Below are positions 1-11,060 of a stretch of DNA of 64,000 nt, piece by piece (position 1 is the stretch's first letter; every line of letters begins with the position of its first letter). The notes under the pieces were generated by a model. The model searched no databases. It worked only from the letters and a program-made list of their open reading frames with translations, and had not been told where the DNA came from. Source of the DNA: Symsagittifera roscoffensis (lineage: Eukaryota > Xenacoelomorpha > Acoela > Convolutidae). The DNA lies in NCBI RefSeq assembly GCF_963678635.1, contig NC_087066.1:22971996-23035995 (forward strand). The letters are read 5' to 3'. A program made the translations under genes and the position numbers.

Positions 1-32
1 CGTTTATTAATTTCTTTACTGTTGAATTTAAG

Positions 33-3000
33 GGGTGTTGGTTGTATCCTGTACGAAATGTGCACTGGTCGGCCTCTCTTCGCCGGAAACAGTGGCAAGG
101 AACAGTTAGAGCTCATCTTTGAGAGAATGGGTGTACCTTCACCTGATGCAGTGGAAGAATTGCTCTGTAGAGGCGCAGGTGGTGCATCCTCCGCAGCAGT
201 GACGTCACAGACACAATTGGAGGAAATGAGAGCGTCTCTGGATGTTAGTCTCTACAAGTCCAAACATGCAAAAACAGGGACTGCAATCGACAGTGTTTCG
301 TCGCCCGCACTAGAGTTGCGTCATCATCTTCCAAGGTCAGTTGGATATATTTTTACATCGTCACTGCTTTGCAGCATCTTTCAAGCTAAGAGAAGCAGTG
401 CATCAAAGGTTGAACCTCGAAAAATAGTATTGATTGCATTCGGCGGGCATAAAATTTACGACAGAGATAAACATAAATTGGAAGTGTTTGCACATTTTGA
501 TGATTATTTAATACTAATCGTCAGCGTGAACTTAATGAATCTTAATAGCATGCTAATATTGTAATTTAGCTGGTTGCTTTGCTTCTTTGGGTCGGTTCGA
601 TTTTTTCAACAACGGAGTGAACTGTACAAGTAACATGAGATCTTAATTTTTAGTACTGTACAATCGCGATTAAATGCTTTTTTTTCAAGTCAAGGTTGAT
701 TTTTTTTTGCAGATTGGACTCGAGTGGCTTCTCCCTCTTCCTCGAGTTCCTCAACCATAACCCCAAGCAACGCATATCCGCCTCACAGGCCCTCATGAGT
801 CCCTACTTCGCCTGCTATGGGGGCCACCCTGCAATCAACGCCCTCCGCAAAGACCAGAGCATATTCGCACTGGGACCCCGAGTGGTGTTCAAGCGAGATG
901 CGGGCGTCAAGAACTGTCACTCTGTCAGTGAGTAAAAGAATCTCTCTTTCTTTTTCACCCTCATTTTTTTACAGCTAAGGCAATCGGAACAACTCTTTAG
1001 TGGGATTTAACAGAGTTGAACTAAATCGATCTGTTTTTTTTTAAACCGAGTTAAGTTATTCGAATTGAAGTCGATATGTTAAGCTGAAAAGCAATTAAGA
1101 GCGAGAATCATTAATGTTCGTCAAAATAATTTAAAAGGCATTTAACTTTTATATTAGCTGTAAAATCAATTGAATTGGGTTTTATCTGATCTAAGACTTA
1201 ATCAGAAATGGTCCAGGAAAACAATTCAGATCAATGTTTACTTGGGGGGTTTCTCGCCTGACTATTTACTTCCATTAAATGGCGAAGTTATGTGAATTCA
1301 AAGCTAGTACAGACGTGTTTTTTAAGGTTTTCAAAATTTTCAGGTTTGAATTGGAGTGATGCTATGCAATTTCTTTCATTCTAGCTAGCTAGCCGTGTTT
1401 AAGAGTATCTAACTTTTTATTTTTGCTTTGCTTCTTATTTAGATTCTTCGTTCTTATTTCACATCATATCATACTTAATATCAAAACTATCGGGCTATTC
1501 GAGTCTCTTGTAAATTAAAAAAATTTATCAGCTTTTTCAAACCAATCGAAATTATGGTCCGATACTACGCTAACGGCAAAGAAACCTGTTTCGTGCAACA
1601 TGACAAACAAGACTGCTCGTATCAGGGCAAAGCCTCAATGTTGCAACTGTCTTTAAATTGGTCTCGAATACTTTTGGTTAATGAAATATTGACAAACTAT
1701 GAACTTAAAGCTAAATATTATAAATAGTGTATGGAATTAATAAGACCAATTAGCCTGACTCAATGAAAATGGTATAATGCGCGTTAAATTTTCAGCATCA
1801 AACATTCTTAGTGCTCTTATAGACACGCTAGTCTATTTTTGAGCGTTTCACAACATTCGTTAAGTCAGGATAGTCTAGTAGTTAGCGCGCTTCTTCCGGG
1901 ACCATGAAAATATATGGGTTGATTCCTCGTGGGAAAAATTTATGAGAATGGTTCTGAATACAAAACCCACCCCGGGCTTATATTCACAACTTTCTTCGAA
2001 AGTCTGAACAATAGTATCGCGTCGTGCCCACAAAATTGCGAAAATTTTCTCTTAAACTTCTCTTAAAACTACAAAAGCTTTGTTTTACAACCCATTTATG
2101 CCTTTTTTACGCCATATTTTTCCACTATAACCCCTCACGGATTGGAATATATTGCGCTATTCCGGGTATCGAATAGGGTTCGTAGAAGTAAAAAAAACAA
2201 TGCTAAATGAGCAACCGTTGTTTTGTTCATTCAAACAAAGTTATAATATGAGCTCACCTTTAATGTGTCGATGATTGATTTTTTTTTGAATTCAGGTAGT
2301 TTGTGTTTCAACATTTCAAATTTTTATAACATAATTATTCAATTTTGTTAAGACAACAATTTCTTATGAAATTTTTGTTTTCGGCTCAATGGGTGTCTAT
2401 TCATTTGTCATTTGTTCTCGGCTTAGTGGCAGCTCGACAAAAAATTATAATCCTTTTTTATAATGGTAGTTGTGTTTTTTGATTGTTTTTCTGAAATTGT
2501 TTCCATTTTTTCCGCCAAAAAAGATATATTTTCGATTTTGCTACTTCCGTCTCATTTTCTTTTCGCTTGCGTGTAATGCTGTGATTGCGTTGTATCGCAA
2601 GTAATGGGATGATCCGCTTCGCCTCTGCGTAGATTCTTGAAATTTAAAAAGCTTCAACTTGATATGCTTCGATTGACTTCAATTTTCGAAAAGAAGCATA
2701 TCAAGTTGAAGCTTTTTTAATTTCAATCGGTTTTGTCTTCCTGGTTCATTGACACGACACTACTACAACTTTGTTTTCTCACATAAGTCGCAAGGTTTCT
2801 GTGTTCAGTTTATTTGTACAGCTCAGATTCTCATGGTTAGTTTCAGAATCATAAGCATCAGCTATCCCTGTTCTATCAAAGCACATTCATATCTGCCTTG
2901 TTGTTGCTTTTAAAAGTATTGTTATCCGGGATGCACTAGTTTCGCGGGTCAGCCAATTGAAATCAAGTCAAGTCTTATTTTTGCTAGTGATTTTTTGTTC

Positions 3001-4920
3001 TGGTTTGTTGCTTGTGAAAGGGCAGCTTCGCTATTATGTAAAGTAGATGAAATCGAATCACTCATTTTTTGAGGTATGAAGTCTGAAAAAAACATTCCTT
3101 CAGTTTTTATTTCACCTTGTAAGATAATCGTTTTTATTTCTCAACTTGAAAAATACTAGTTGCTAAATTTTAAGAGTCGATGAACGTATTTCAGACTCTT
3201 ATATATGTCGCGATTATTTTTTTTGTTTTATTTTTCAGAAAAAGTCTGAAATTTTGTTCAAGCTTTTTCGTGGTTTGACTTCTGATTTCTTATTGAGTTC
3301 AGTTCTTAGATCAGTTCAGTTGTTAAAAGGAAGAGAAACTCATTTATTAAACATCAAAAGTGTAAAGGTTAGGAAAAACTTGATCGACTTCTAGCTTCGA
3401 AAGTGGAATTTAATTTTCAGTTTTCCTAGCGAAATGAAAAATTTGCCTATTGATCCAGTCTTCTCAAATTGGGTCTATTTTATGGAAAAAAATAACAGTC
3501 ATTAATTGGTCCAGAAATTCAAAGAGCTTTAAAGGCATCTATTTTTTTCTTTGAAATTCGAAAGTTTTTTTTATAAAATAATCGTTATTTTTGTTCAATA
3601 GCGTTCATTGACTCTTTTCCATTGTCTTTTCCTTTATTGACTCTTTTCCATCGAATTGTATTATGTTGAGAGTAAAACAGCTGACCATAAAAGTTGCTTA
3701 AGTTTCTTCCAGAAGTCCTATCCATTTGTTTTGCCGAACAATCCTGCATGCGTGTATTGTGATATATTACGAGTCAACTTTTACCCATTCAACTCATGTA
3801 AGCATAAAATATGACAATTTTGCTGCTTAGAATCGCAGTGTTTTAGCTTATTTATCCGCTTGATAAGTGGCTAATGTTTCGATTTATAATGTTTTAGTGG
3901 CATAGTGTGTAGGGCAGTCGAGTTGGATGGTTAGGTCCTGTTGTTCAATTCCCATGGAGAGCATTTATTTTTAGTCCCATTAAAGTTTGTATTTTTTTTT
4001 TTGCTTTTTGAAGATACTTTTGTCGGTTGTGTTTGCGAAATAAAAGATATACTATTTTTCTGATAATTACAATGACCAAGCTGATGATTATGAAGAAAAA
4101 CTTCATGAAAGCAAAAAATCGAATTAGAATAAGCGTTATACAGCAATATAGCACAAGCAACAAAGTTTGGTTGCGTTTTACGCGACCGGTGTGGCTTGAA
4201 AGAAACATAGCCAACTGACAGTTGAGAAAAAGTCAATGAACTGGTTGCGTTCATTGACTCTTTCTTAAGTGTCTGTTGGCTATGTTTCTTTCAAGCAACA
4301 CCGGTCGCGTAAGACGCAACCAAAGGTTTGATTCTTGTGTGATATTACTGTCTACTGTGTAACGCTTGTTCTGTTTCGATTTTTTGATTTCATGAAATTT
4401 TTCTTCATAATCATCAGCTTGGTCATTGTAATTATCACAAAAATAGTATATATTTCCAGTAACGCGAGTTAAAGTTACTATGAAGCTCGTTGATTTTTTT
4501 GTTGGCTATGATAATAATCAAAATTATCGTTTTGTCGAAACTAATCATTTGTTTCAATACAAAATAATGCGTGTCTTAAGGGAACAAATTTTTTCGTATA
4601 AACTCCCTTTCGAGTGATCAGAAGAGGATTTAGCGGGCCCGCCCACCTTCAGAATGTTGACCCATGCGCGAACCATTTCATGTGCACTTTGATCAATATC
4701 TACGTGGGGTATTTAATGTCTTGCTTTTCCATATGATTTCATTGCCCTCTTTTCTGAATATAGATTGTGCTAACGTCTATAACCATCTTTTTTTAGTTCA
4801 TGTATGATTATTAATAGTTTGTCTTTCTGTTTTTTCTTTTTTTCCGTCACCTCTAAATTTGTCGTTGTTTCAGACCAATTTCAACCCAAGTCACGTAAAC
4901 TGAGCCTGCAGCAATGTTAA
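33..4920 (+). CDS. PCTAIRE-type cyclin-dependent kinase (CDK16/17/18 family), 3' part
   Basis: Three coding exons can be joined: 33-335, 713-927 and 4874-4920. The junctions are AAG|GTCAGT to TTTTTTGCAG and TCA|GTGAGT to TTTCAG, and the frame stays open to a TAA at 4918-4920. The exons give about 187 residues of the kinase C-lobe and tail; the 5' exons lie outside the window. Exon 1 starts GVGCILYEMCTGRPLFAG, the segment after the DxW/R motif of CDKs. Exon 2 has PRLDSSG, then KQRISASQAL and QSIFALG, which matches the PCTAIRE pattern PRLDSxG...RISAxxAM...SIFAL better than CDK14/15. The tail ends in a basic KSRKLS stretch, as in relatives. Oddity: about 50 residues separate VPSPDAVEEL from HHLPRLDSSG, longer than the roughly 35 usual for the family. 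These kinases bind cyclin Y and act in vesicle traffic and neurons (family knowledge). Paralogue assignment is not certain. Confidence 0.85.
1866..1935 (+). repeat. degenerate tRNA-derived sequence
   Basis: An A-box-like stretch (TAGTCTAGTAGTTAGCGCG) is followed about 40 bases later by a B-box-like GGGTTGATTCCTCG. The spacing and order are those of a tRNA promoter, but stems do not pair well and the B box lacks GTTCGA. Read as a decayed tRNA-derived SINE head rather than a functional tRNA gene. Confidence 0.35.
2639..2724 (+). repeat. long near-perfect hairpin inside kinase intron
   Basis: Arms 2639-2670 and 2693-2724 are reverse complements over 32 bases with one mismatch; the loop is 22 bases. 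It sits just after a remnant of the tRNA-derived element head (near 2595-2635) and would be transcribed within the kinase pre-mRNA. It could be a microRNA-like precursor or a small inverted duplication of repeat sequence. No expression evidence is available. Confidence 0.7.
3225..3675 (-). repeat. R1 dispersed repeat, reverse orientation
   Basis: This copy is the reverse complement of the R1 copies at 39-56 kb. Shared marks include GATCGACTTCTAGCTTCGAA, AGTGGAATTTAATTTTCAG, TTGATCCAGTCTTCTCAAAT, AAAGAGCTTTAAAGGC and the terminal GCGTTCATTGACTCTTTTCC. R1 has no open frame and no tRNA promoter. Confidence 0.7.
4047..4452. repeat. foldback (large imperfect palindrome)
   Basis: The left arm (about 4047-4217) and the right arm (about 4271-4452) are imperfect reverse complements over about 175 bases. 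Both include GACCAAGCTGATGATTATGA or its complement, and ACGCGACCGGTGT or its complement. The centre (4218-4270) itself carries inverted copies of the R1 end motif GTTCATTGACTC. It lies in the last kinase intron, about 420 bases before the terminal exon. It looks like a foldback transposon or two R1-related ends joined head to head. Confidence 0.75.
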
Positions 4921-6740
4921 ACAGTGAGTCTAGAGTGACCTTGATGGACCTTATAAGACCGACAGACACGAGAAGTCCAATTTCGAGTACCCATGTGACC
5001 CCTTTAAAGTCAGCTCATGATTACTCAAGAATTCGCAGTCTCGACAGTTTTGGACTTATAAGTGACCCGCTCATGAAAGAAAACTGAGCTGCATGCCCAG
5101 AATATATGAAAGAACAACGGAAGTATTAAGATTCATTTGTCTCGAGGTCTTCCGGAATTCAAACCCTTTTATGGAACTTATTGGTGCTAATTTTGATTCG
5201 TCCCCGTACACTAGAAATCCATGAAGATTTAATGACAAATTGTGGGTTCAAATATTTATGTTTTCATTCGAAAACGGCAAAGAGGGAAGGTTCTTAGTCT
5301 TTCATAATGAGATGTTCTCATTTCTGAAAAAAAAAGTTCTGTAAAGTATGCTTGCTACTTGATGTATTGGCCCAGTGTTTTATAGAGATTACTTGATTAG
5401 ATGTCTATTAGATTACAAATTGTTGCCGTTAAAGTTATAGAAATTTTGAGCTGGTTGCATCAGAACCCACAGTGTATTTAAATTAGCACTTCAACTTGTT
5501 ATTTAATGCCGTTGGGAGTTTGTAAAATTATTTAATTAAATCCTAGTTGATTATTCTGTTTTAACACTTAAAAGGCATTGGTTACGTTAGTAATCGAAAG
5601 TATTCGTGGTCAGAAAATATATGTTTTTTGATGTTTTCCAAATTATGCGTGAAAAATCAATTTCATAAAAAAAGTGCGAGACTTTTGATTGATGAAGAAG
5701 AAGTGATTTCAAACAGTGTATTTCCAGCGGGCCATTTATTGAAAAATAAGTAAATTTTTTTTTGACTTGTGGTTTTTTGTTGCCAAACAATACTTCCAAT
5801 TAAAAATCCGAGAGAGATGTAGTTAATTTTTATGGAGTCTTATTAAGACAATAACACAAAGTACTAGCGAAATGCCTCAACTTTGTTAATGACTTGGTTG
5901 ATATAAACAGCCAAATTGGTACATTTTTTCAACTGTTATACATTGAAGATCGGCTAGTAGTGCTCATGCTCAAAGACACAGTAATTATGAGGCTCGTTCC
6001 CTTGCTGTTACCCGTTCTCTTTCAAAGCGTTTTTCCATCAATTTTTCTCAAATAGTGTTAATTTTATCAAAAAAAGTGTCAATCACAAATAAATCCCGAA
6101 TTTCAAACAGATTTAAGGCCACTTGTTTTTTATTTTTTAATGTTCGAAAGTTCAAATTTTTTCAAAAAACTAGTCAGTTTTTTTGTTTTCTTGCGTTCAT
6201 TTTCTTTTTCTAATTATCTGTTGGCTATGTTAACAGTTTTTATCCGTTGTTCGCTAAACTTTGTCCTTTTCTCATTTTAATTGATGTTTAATATTCACGT
6301 CAACAAATGGCAACCGGCTTTTCAGCTTGAGTTACTGAAAGAAATGAATATTCACTTATGTATATCGTAAGCATTTCGGAGAAGCGCTGAAAATTTTGTT
6401 CACGCTCAAATGCTCATTTTTAAGTTATGAATTCAGATTTTTTTCAAAAACTGATAGTTCAAAACCATTTGATAAATGAAAAGAAAGTTACGCTCTGCAA
6501 CACCAAAAGCCAATTGACGCCAAAAAAAACGAAGAAAATCTTGTTTCAACTTTATTTATAGATTTTCCTCCACGAAAAAAGTGTATCTTTAGATTTTACT
6601 TAGCTCCATCAAAAAAATCAAGTTTTCTTTTATTCGAAAGCGTAATAATTACGTTTGCATTTACAGGCGTTATCAAATTGGAAGATAGAAAAATTGTTTT
6701 ATTTAACTTGTTTAACAGAATCTCTTGAGTCATTTGTCTT
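4921..6740. other. 3' flank of the kinase gene
   Basis: The 3' untranslated region must begin here, but no AATAAA lies within the first kilobase after the stop, so the transcript end is not resolved. An R1 fragment is at about 5990-6232. No other feature is seen. Confidence 0.5.
5990..6232 (-). repeat. R1 dispersed repeat fragment, reverse orientation
   Basis: Contains AAAAAGTGTCAATCA, TTTAAGGCCACTTGT and the end sequence GCGTTCATTTTCTTTTTC followed by CTGTTGGCTATG, the reverse complement of the R1 start seen on the right side of the window. Confidence 0.55.
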
Positions 6741-6755
6741 GAGGTAAAGAATTCG

Positions 6756-7254
6756 GTTACATGTCATTTTGCCCCAAGTCAACTTGTTCCAGTCCATCTT
6801 GTCCTACACCAACTTGCCCCACAAGACAATAAGTTGACTCATAATAGTTAAGTTGTAATTTTGCACAGAAAAGATTTAAACAATGACGCAAAACAAAAAT
6901 ATTAGTGTTTTCTTCTGTTTCAATAGCGTTAATTGCGGATTATTGTCACATTTTCCGTATAATTGACAAAATTATAGCTTAGATGATTTTTGAGGCTCAA
7001 TTTAAACGATTTTGAGTCAATTTGCCTTCTTATCTCAAAACGAGTTCAGTTTACCATTAACACTTGCTGGTCCTATACATTAATCGATTTGAACATCAAA
7101 TAATTACTTAGAATTGTTAATTTTGGGACCAAACGGCATAGGACAAGTTGTCATATGAGGCAAGTTGGCATAGAACAAGTTTTCATGTAGGGTTATTTAG
7201 TATAGGGCAAGTTGGCATAGGGCCAGTTGCCGTGGGGCAAATGGTCCTGACACC
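6756..7254. mobile_element. MULE-like MITE with 9-bp target duplication
   Basis: The sequence is flanked by the direct repeat AAGAATTCG at 6747-6755 and 7255-7263, a 9-bp duplication as made by Mutator-like transposases. The ends form an imperfect inverted repeat: the left end includes CATTTTGCCCCAAGTCAAC and the right end, complemented, CATTTGCCCCACGGCAAC. Inside both ends are short tandem units of the type CAACTTGCCCCA / GGCAAGTTGGCATAG. There is no transposase frame, so it is non-autonomous. Confidence 0.7.
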
Positions 7255-7263
7255 AAGAATTCG

Positions 7264-9045
7264 AATATGACCAGGACCTGTTTTTTTTCAAACAGTAAAT
7301 CATCAGTTTCTAAAAAGCTAGTTGGCTTATGATTTGTTTGATTATGTTTTGCTAGCTTAGTTGCGCACTTTACATTTTTTTGCTGAATGCATGTTTCATA
7401 ATAGTTTTTTTAGTTTTTATTTTCTCCTGCAGTTTGCTATTTTAACTAACCTTGTTTTCGCATATTTTCATTTTTTTTCGCTTTAGAACTTTATTTTGGC
7501 CAAATGATTTCGGCTTGTATTTCATTTTCCTAGCTCGTCTCTGTTTTTGAAACAAAACCCTTTTAACTTTTTCAATTGTATCTTGCAAAAAGTTTCCGGG
7601 CAAACCTTTTTTGAAATTTTATGAGCTTTTGTAGCTATTAAACTAAAACAGAATAAATGTGTGATAATTGATCAAGTCTTGATTTCTGTAGGTTAAATTG
7701 TATACTTCTAGTAGTTAATGGTTTGGGTTAAGAAGTTTTTGCGTTCTTAAGTGGTCTGAGTTAGCGAAGTCAAATTGAGTTGTGACTACAACCAAATTTT
7801 GGTTCGACTTTTTTCTTGCAAATTCAGGTACCACAATTGAAAAGATAAATTGAACAGTTATATATCATTTTCAAGCTGTTAACGTTGTGAATAACGCTGC
7901 ATTGAGAAATTTCGAGAAAGTCTTTTATTTTATTAAGTGATTGAAGTATTTTTTTTTTGCTCCAAAAAGCTATTTAACCGCAAAGAGTTTATATCATTTT
8001 AGAAGGTCATTTTTCCTTTAAAAATGCTTCAATGGGATTCATGTTCATTTTCAAAGTTTTTAAATTTGATTTCGATTCATCTTTACTTAAAGCTGTTATC
8101 ATGAAAATTGCGAAACTCTTCATGCTTGTAATCTAACGCAGGAGTGCTTGAAGTTCGTGTGAGTCGCGCCGTAGCTTGATTATTCATCGCCGCCGAGTAT
8201 GTTTTTTACGGTTAAACTTTTTTTTTGTTTTTAAGCCAAGCTAAGATATCGCGATTTTATTTTTTGCTTCAATAAGCTATTCAACCAAGAAAAGCTTCTA
8301 TCATAATTAGAGATCAATTTTATCTCAAAAAGAATAATTTTTTCCACTTAAGCAGCATAGTGTTATACTGCGAAGTAACTTCTTATTCTAACCCCAATCG
8401 CAAATATTAATGATAGTTTTGGTGGCACTTTGCAGCAGGCAGTCTGTAACGTGAATTGTTCTTGCTTTGACATTTGTTTTATAATAAGTTATAACAGATA
8501 ATGCTTCTTAAATTCATCAAATGAACCGAAAAAAGCAATCTGTTTCATAAAAAAGTGGTCTTATAATAAATATTTAATTTCATAAATTTTCTAAATCGAT
8601 GTACTTTGCGAGAATTCTAACATGTACAATGTATGCTCAATTTGATTTATACCTTCCAATTTATTACATGCAAAATTAGCATTTTTGCCTATAGTTGATT
8701 ACTTTCCATTTTCATCCAAATTTTGGGTAACCGACAAAACGTGCATAACATCGTGTTTTTGTGCATTTCAAAGCTCTCTTTTGCCACTTTTGTGCTTGTT
8801 TGCGAAGTGACAGCTTCGTCTCGGTGTAAAATATTTTACACCGTCTCACTTTTTTTGTTTTTTTTTCATATGTGCCTAATGCTGGTTACCATGAAAATTA
8901 AGGTAGTTTTCATGCTTATCTAACAAGGGTTCCTAAATTTCCATTTCATTTGCACTGTAGCCAGGGTTTTTTTTGTTATAATAAAGATTGAAACTGCAAG
9001 CTTGTCTCCAAATAGAGCCTAGATTGATTGATAATTTATGTTTCA
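7264..9045. other. intergenic, T-rich
   Basis: No coding signal is seen. A remnant of the tRNA-derived element is likely near 8345-8450 (CTGCGAAGTAACTTCTTATT and a later GTGGCACTTT, complementary to the element tail). The rest is A/T-rich sequence without recognisable structure. Confidence 0.4.
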
Positions 9046-9057
9046 GATTTGCTATAA

Positions 9058-10503
9058 ATGGGCGAAACTGGTGCAGATATGAACCCAATGGAGGGTCAAC
9101 GGGAAACTGGAGGTAAAAATGCCTATTGAAAGACACCAAAATATTCATTTTTTTTTCATTCTCGAACTTGCATGTTACAATTTTTTAGACGCTGTGTTAA
9201 TGGATATTCAAAAGAAAATCAGAAGCGCTTTCGAAATTTTTGACCACGAAAATAACCAAACTATTGATGTCAGGTTTGAAATTATCCATTTGAATAATTA
9301 CTTTGAGTTCTCAAAAATATAATGAAAGTAACCTCGTTATTTTTTTCAGGGAATTAGGAACAGTTATCAGGTCTCTAGATTGTTGTCCCACCGAGGGCGA
9401 ATTACATGATATGTTGACTGAGGTGAATATGATTGGGTTTAATTATTATTATTGTTAACTGGTGTCGGAGAGGCCATTGAAAGCACATAGTTGAAGTGTA
9501 GAAAGTAAATCCCTACCTAAAAAGATCGCGAATATTTATTTCGTGGAACAGAATATATCATTGCATCTAATTAGAATTCATTATTCACGTCATAAAGGCC
9601 TATTATGATAATGCAGATCCCGAAAGCATTTATGATTCCCGAAGAACCCTGGAACCGGAAGAAATTTGTTCAGTTATTGAACTAGTTTAGTTTTCAGTGC
9701 GAGGAGGAGGAGCCAACCGGGTATATCAAACTGGACAGATTCGAGACCATGATGAGTAGGACTCTGATGGAGCACAAGTACAGACCAGCTCCGGAAGAGA
9801 AGATCATGCGTGCCCTGGAGATCCTGGACACAGACAGGAAGGGCTACCTCACAGTGGAGGAGATCTCTAATTATGTCACCAAAGAGGGTAATTTATTCAC
9901 GCATTTTGCCCGCAGTTGCACGAGCTGAGAAGGCGAAACTTCCTTGGCAATCATGATTTTTTCGTTGTTTGCGTCATTGAGGCGCTATTTACTTGCACTA
10001 AAAATAATTGAATTTTCTTTTGATTATTAAGAGCAATGACGTAGTGAAGACTCGGATATAGGTCTTGGTAATTTTTTTGTTTTTTTTAAGGAAAAAGTCA
10101 TTAAGTAAAGTTTGTTCACGCTCAATTTTGATTTTTCGTGGTTTGGCTCGATTTATTTTCAAGTTCAGTTCAGTTCCTCTAAAGGAAAGCATACTCCACT
10201 ATCCAACAGCAAAAAGGTAAAGGTAATAAAAATCGTGATCGATTTCCAGTTTTGAAAGTGGATTTTAATGTTCACATTTCCCAGCGGAATTGAAAATTTA
10301 TCTATTGATCCAGTTTTCTTGGTTTAACTTTATCAATTGAGCACCAAAGGAAACCAGAACTCGAATTGTTTTTGTTCTAAGGTGAGCCATTCAGCCAAGA
10401 GGAGCTGGACGAGATGCTGAACGGAGCAGTGGACTCGGAGAAGGGTGTGATCAACTACAAAGACTACGCCATGAAACTAGCAGTAGATGACGCCGAATCG
10501 TAA
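9058..10503 (+). CDS. EFCAB2: EF-hand dynein regulatory complex subunit 8 (EFCAB2/DRC8)
   Basis: Five exons, 9058-9112, 9189-9273, 9350-9422, 9698-9887 and 10382-10503, join in frame into a complete 174-residue protein. All introns are GT-AG (76, 76, 275 and 494 bases). DRC8 is the calmodulin-like subunit of the nexin-dynein regulatory complex, which links outer doublets and controls dynein in motile cilia and flagella. Diagnostic stretches are RSLDCCPTEGELHDMLTE, EEEPTGYI, EHKYRPAPE and EGEPFSQEELDEML, which match EFCAB2 closely and continuously. EF-hand loops are visible at D37-E48 (DHENNQTIDVRE) and D115-E126 (DTDRKGYLTVEE); the intervening hands are degenerate, as in the family. The ATG at 9058 is preceded by a splice-acceptor-like TTTCAG only 11 bases upstream. 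Length matches relatives (about 160-175 residues). Confidence 0.93.
10090..10345 (-). repeat. R1 fragment in DRC8 intron 4
   Basis: Includes TTTGAAAGTGGATTTTAATG, CCCAGCGGAATTGAAAA and ATTGATCCAGTTTTCTTGG, the reverse complement of the middle of R1. It makes up about half of the last DRC8 intron. Confidence 0.65.
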
Positions 10504-10584
10504 TAGCCGCTGTAACTTAGAACTTCTGTTTGTTTTGACTTTGTATAAAGATGTAAAAAGTTGTATGTACAATATGTCGATAAA

Positions 10585-10590
10585 AATAAA
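10585..10590 (+). terminator. polyadenylation signal of DRC8
   Basis: AATAAA lies 82 bases after the DRC8 stop codon, a normal distance for a short 3' untranslated region. Confidence 0.75.
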
Positions 10591-10954
10591 ATTCATCATG
10601 GGCGTTCTTTGGTGGGAACAAATGGCTCATACTTAAATCATAAGATCGATTTTGCTCTTAGACTAATGGCTACTACTTAAATCATAAGATCAATTTAGTT
10701 TTTGAGAACAAGTGGTTAATTGTTAAGCCATGAGATAATTTTCACCATTCAGAACTCATCCTTGAACTTGCTACCTTGTGAAAGCAGTAAATCAGCGATT
10801 TCAGAAGGTATTTTTGCCTTTAAAAGGTGTTAAACAACTGCAAACTCACTTTTTCCCAGGGGCTGAGGATTGCAAGTATGGACTTCCAGCACAGTAATTT
10901 ATGATCTTCACGCTTGCAATCAGCAAGCGCTTTTAATTACAAATCTTTTTGTAT

Positions 10955-11060
10955 GTTTTTACTCAAGCGAAGTGAAGTGTATTATTACGAAGATTTTTTT
11001 TCTAATCTAAGTCGCAAATGAAGTGCTCATTTGGTGCCACTTGGTAAATTTCAATTTAAT
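10955..11060 (+). repeat. tRNA-derived element, tail fragment, opposite orientation
   Basis: CTAATCTAAGTCGCAAATG followed by TTTGGTGCCACTT is the reverse complement of the element tail seen at about 24810, 43075 and 47465 (GGCACC...ATTTGCGACTTAGGTTAGA). A head-like CTTTGCCTCCGCCTCTGT at about 11660 may be the other end of the same decayed copy. Confidence 0.5.

Larger units (their letters stand above)
928..4873 (+). other. last intron of the PCTAIRE-type kinase gene
   Basis: This is a 3.9-kb T-rich intron with no coding signal. It holds a tRNA-like stretch (1866-1935), a long hairpin (2639-2724), an R1 copy (about 3225-3675), a second weak tRNA-like stretch near 3900-3955 and a large foldback (4047-4452), listed separately where supported. 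Between 936 and 1860 nothing is recognisable beyond A/T-rich sequence. Confidence 0.7.
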
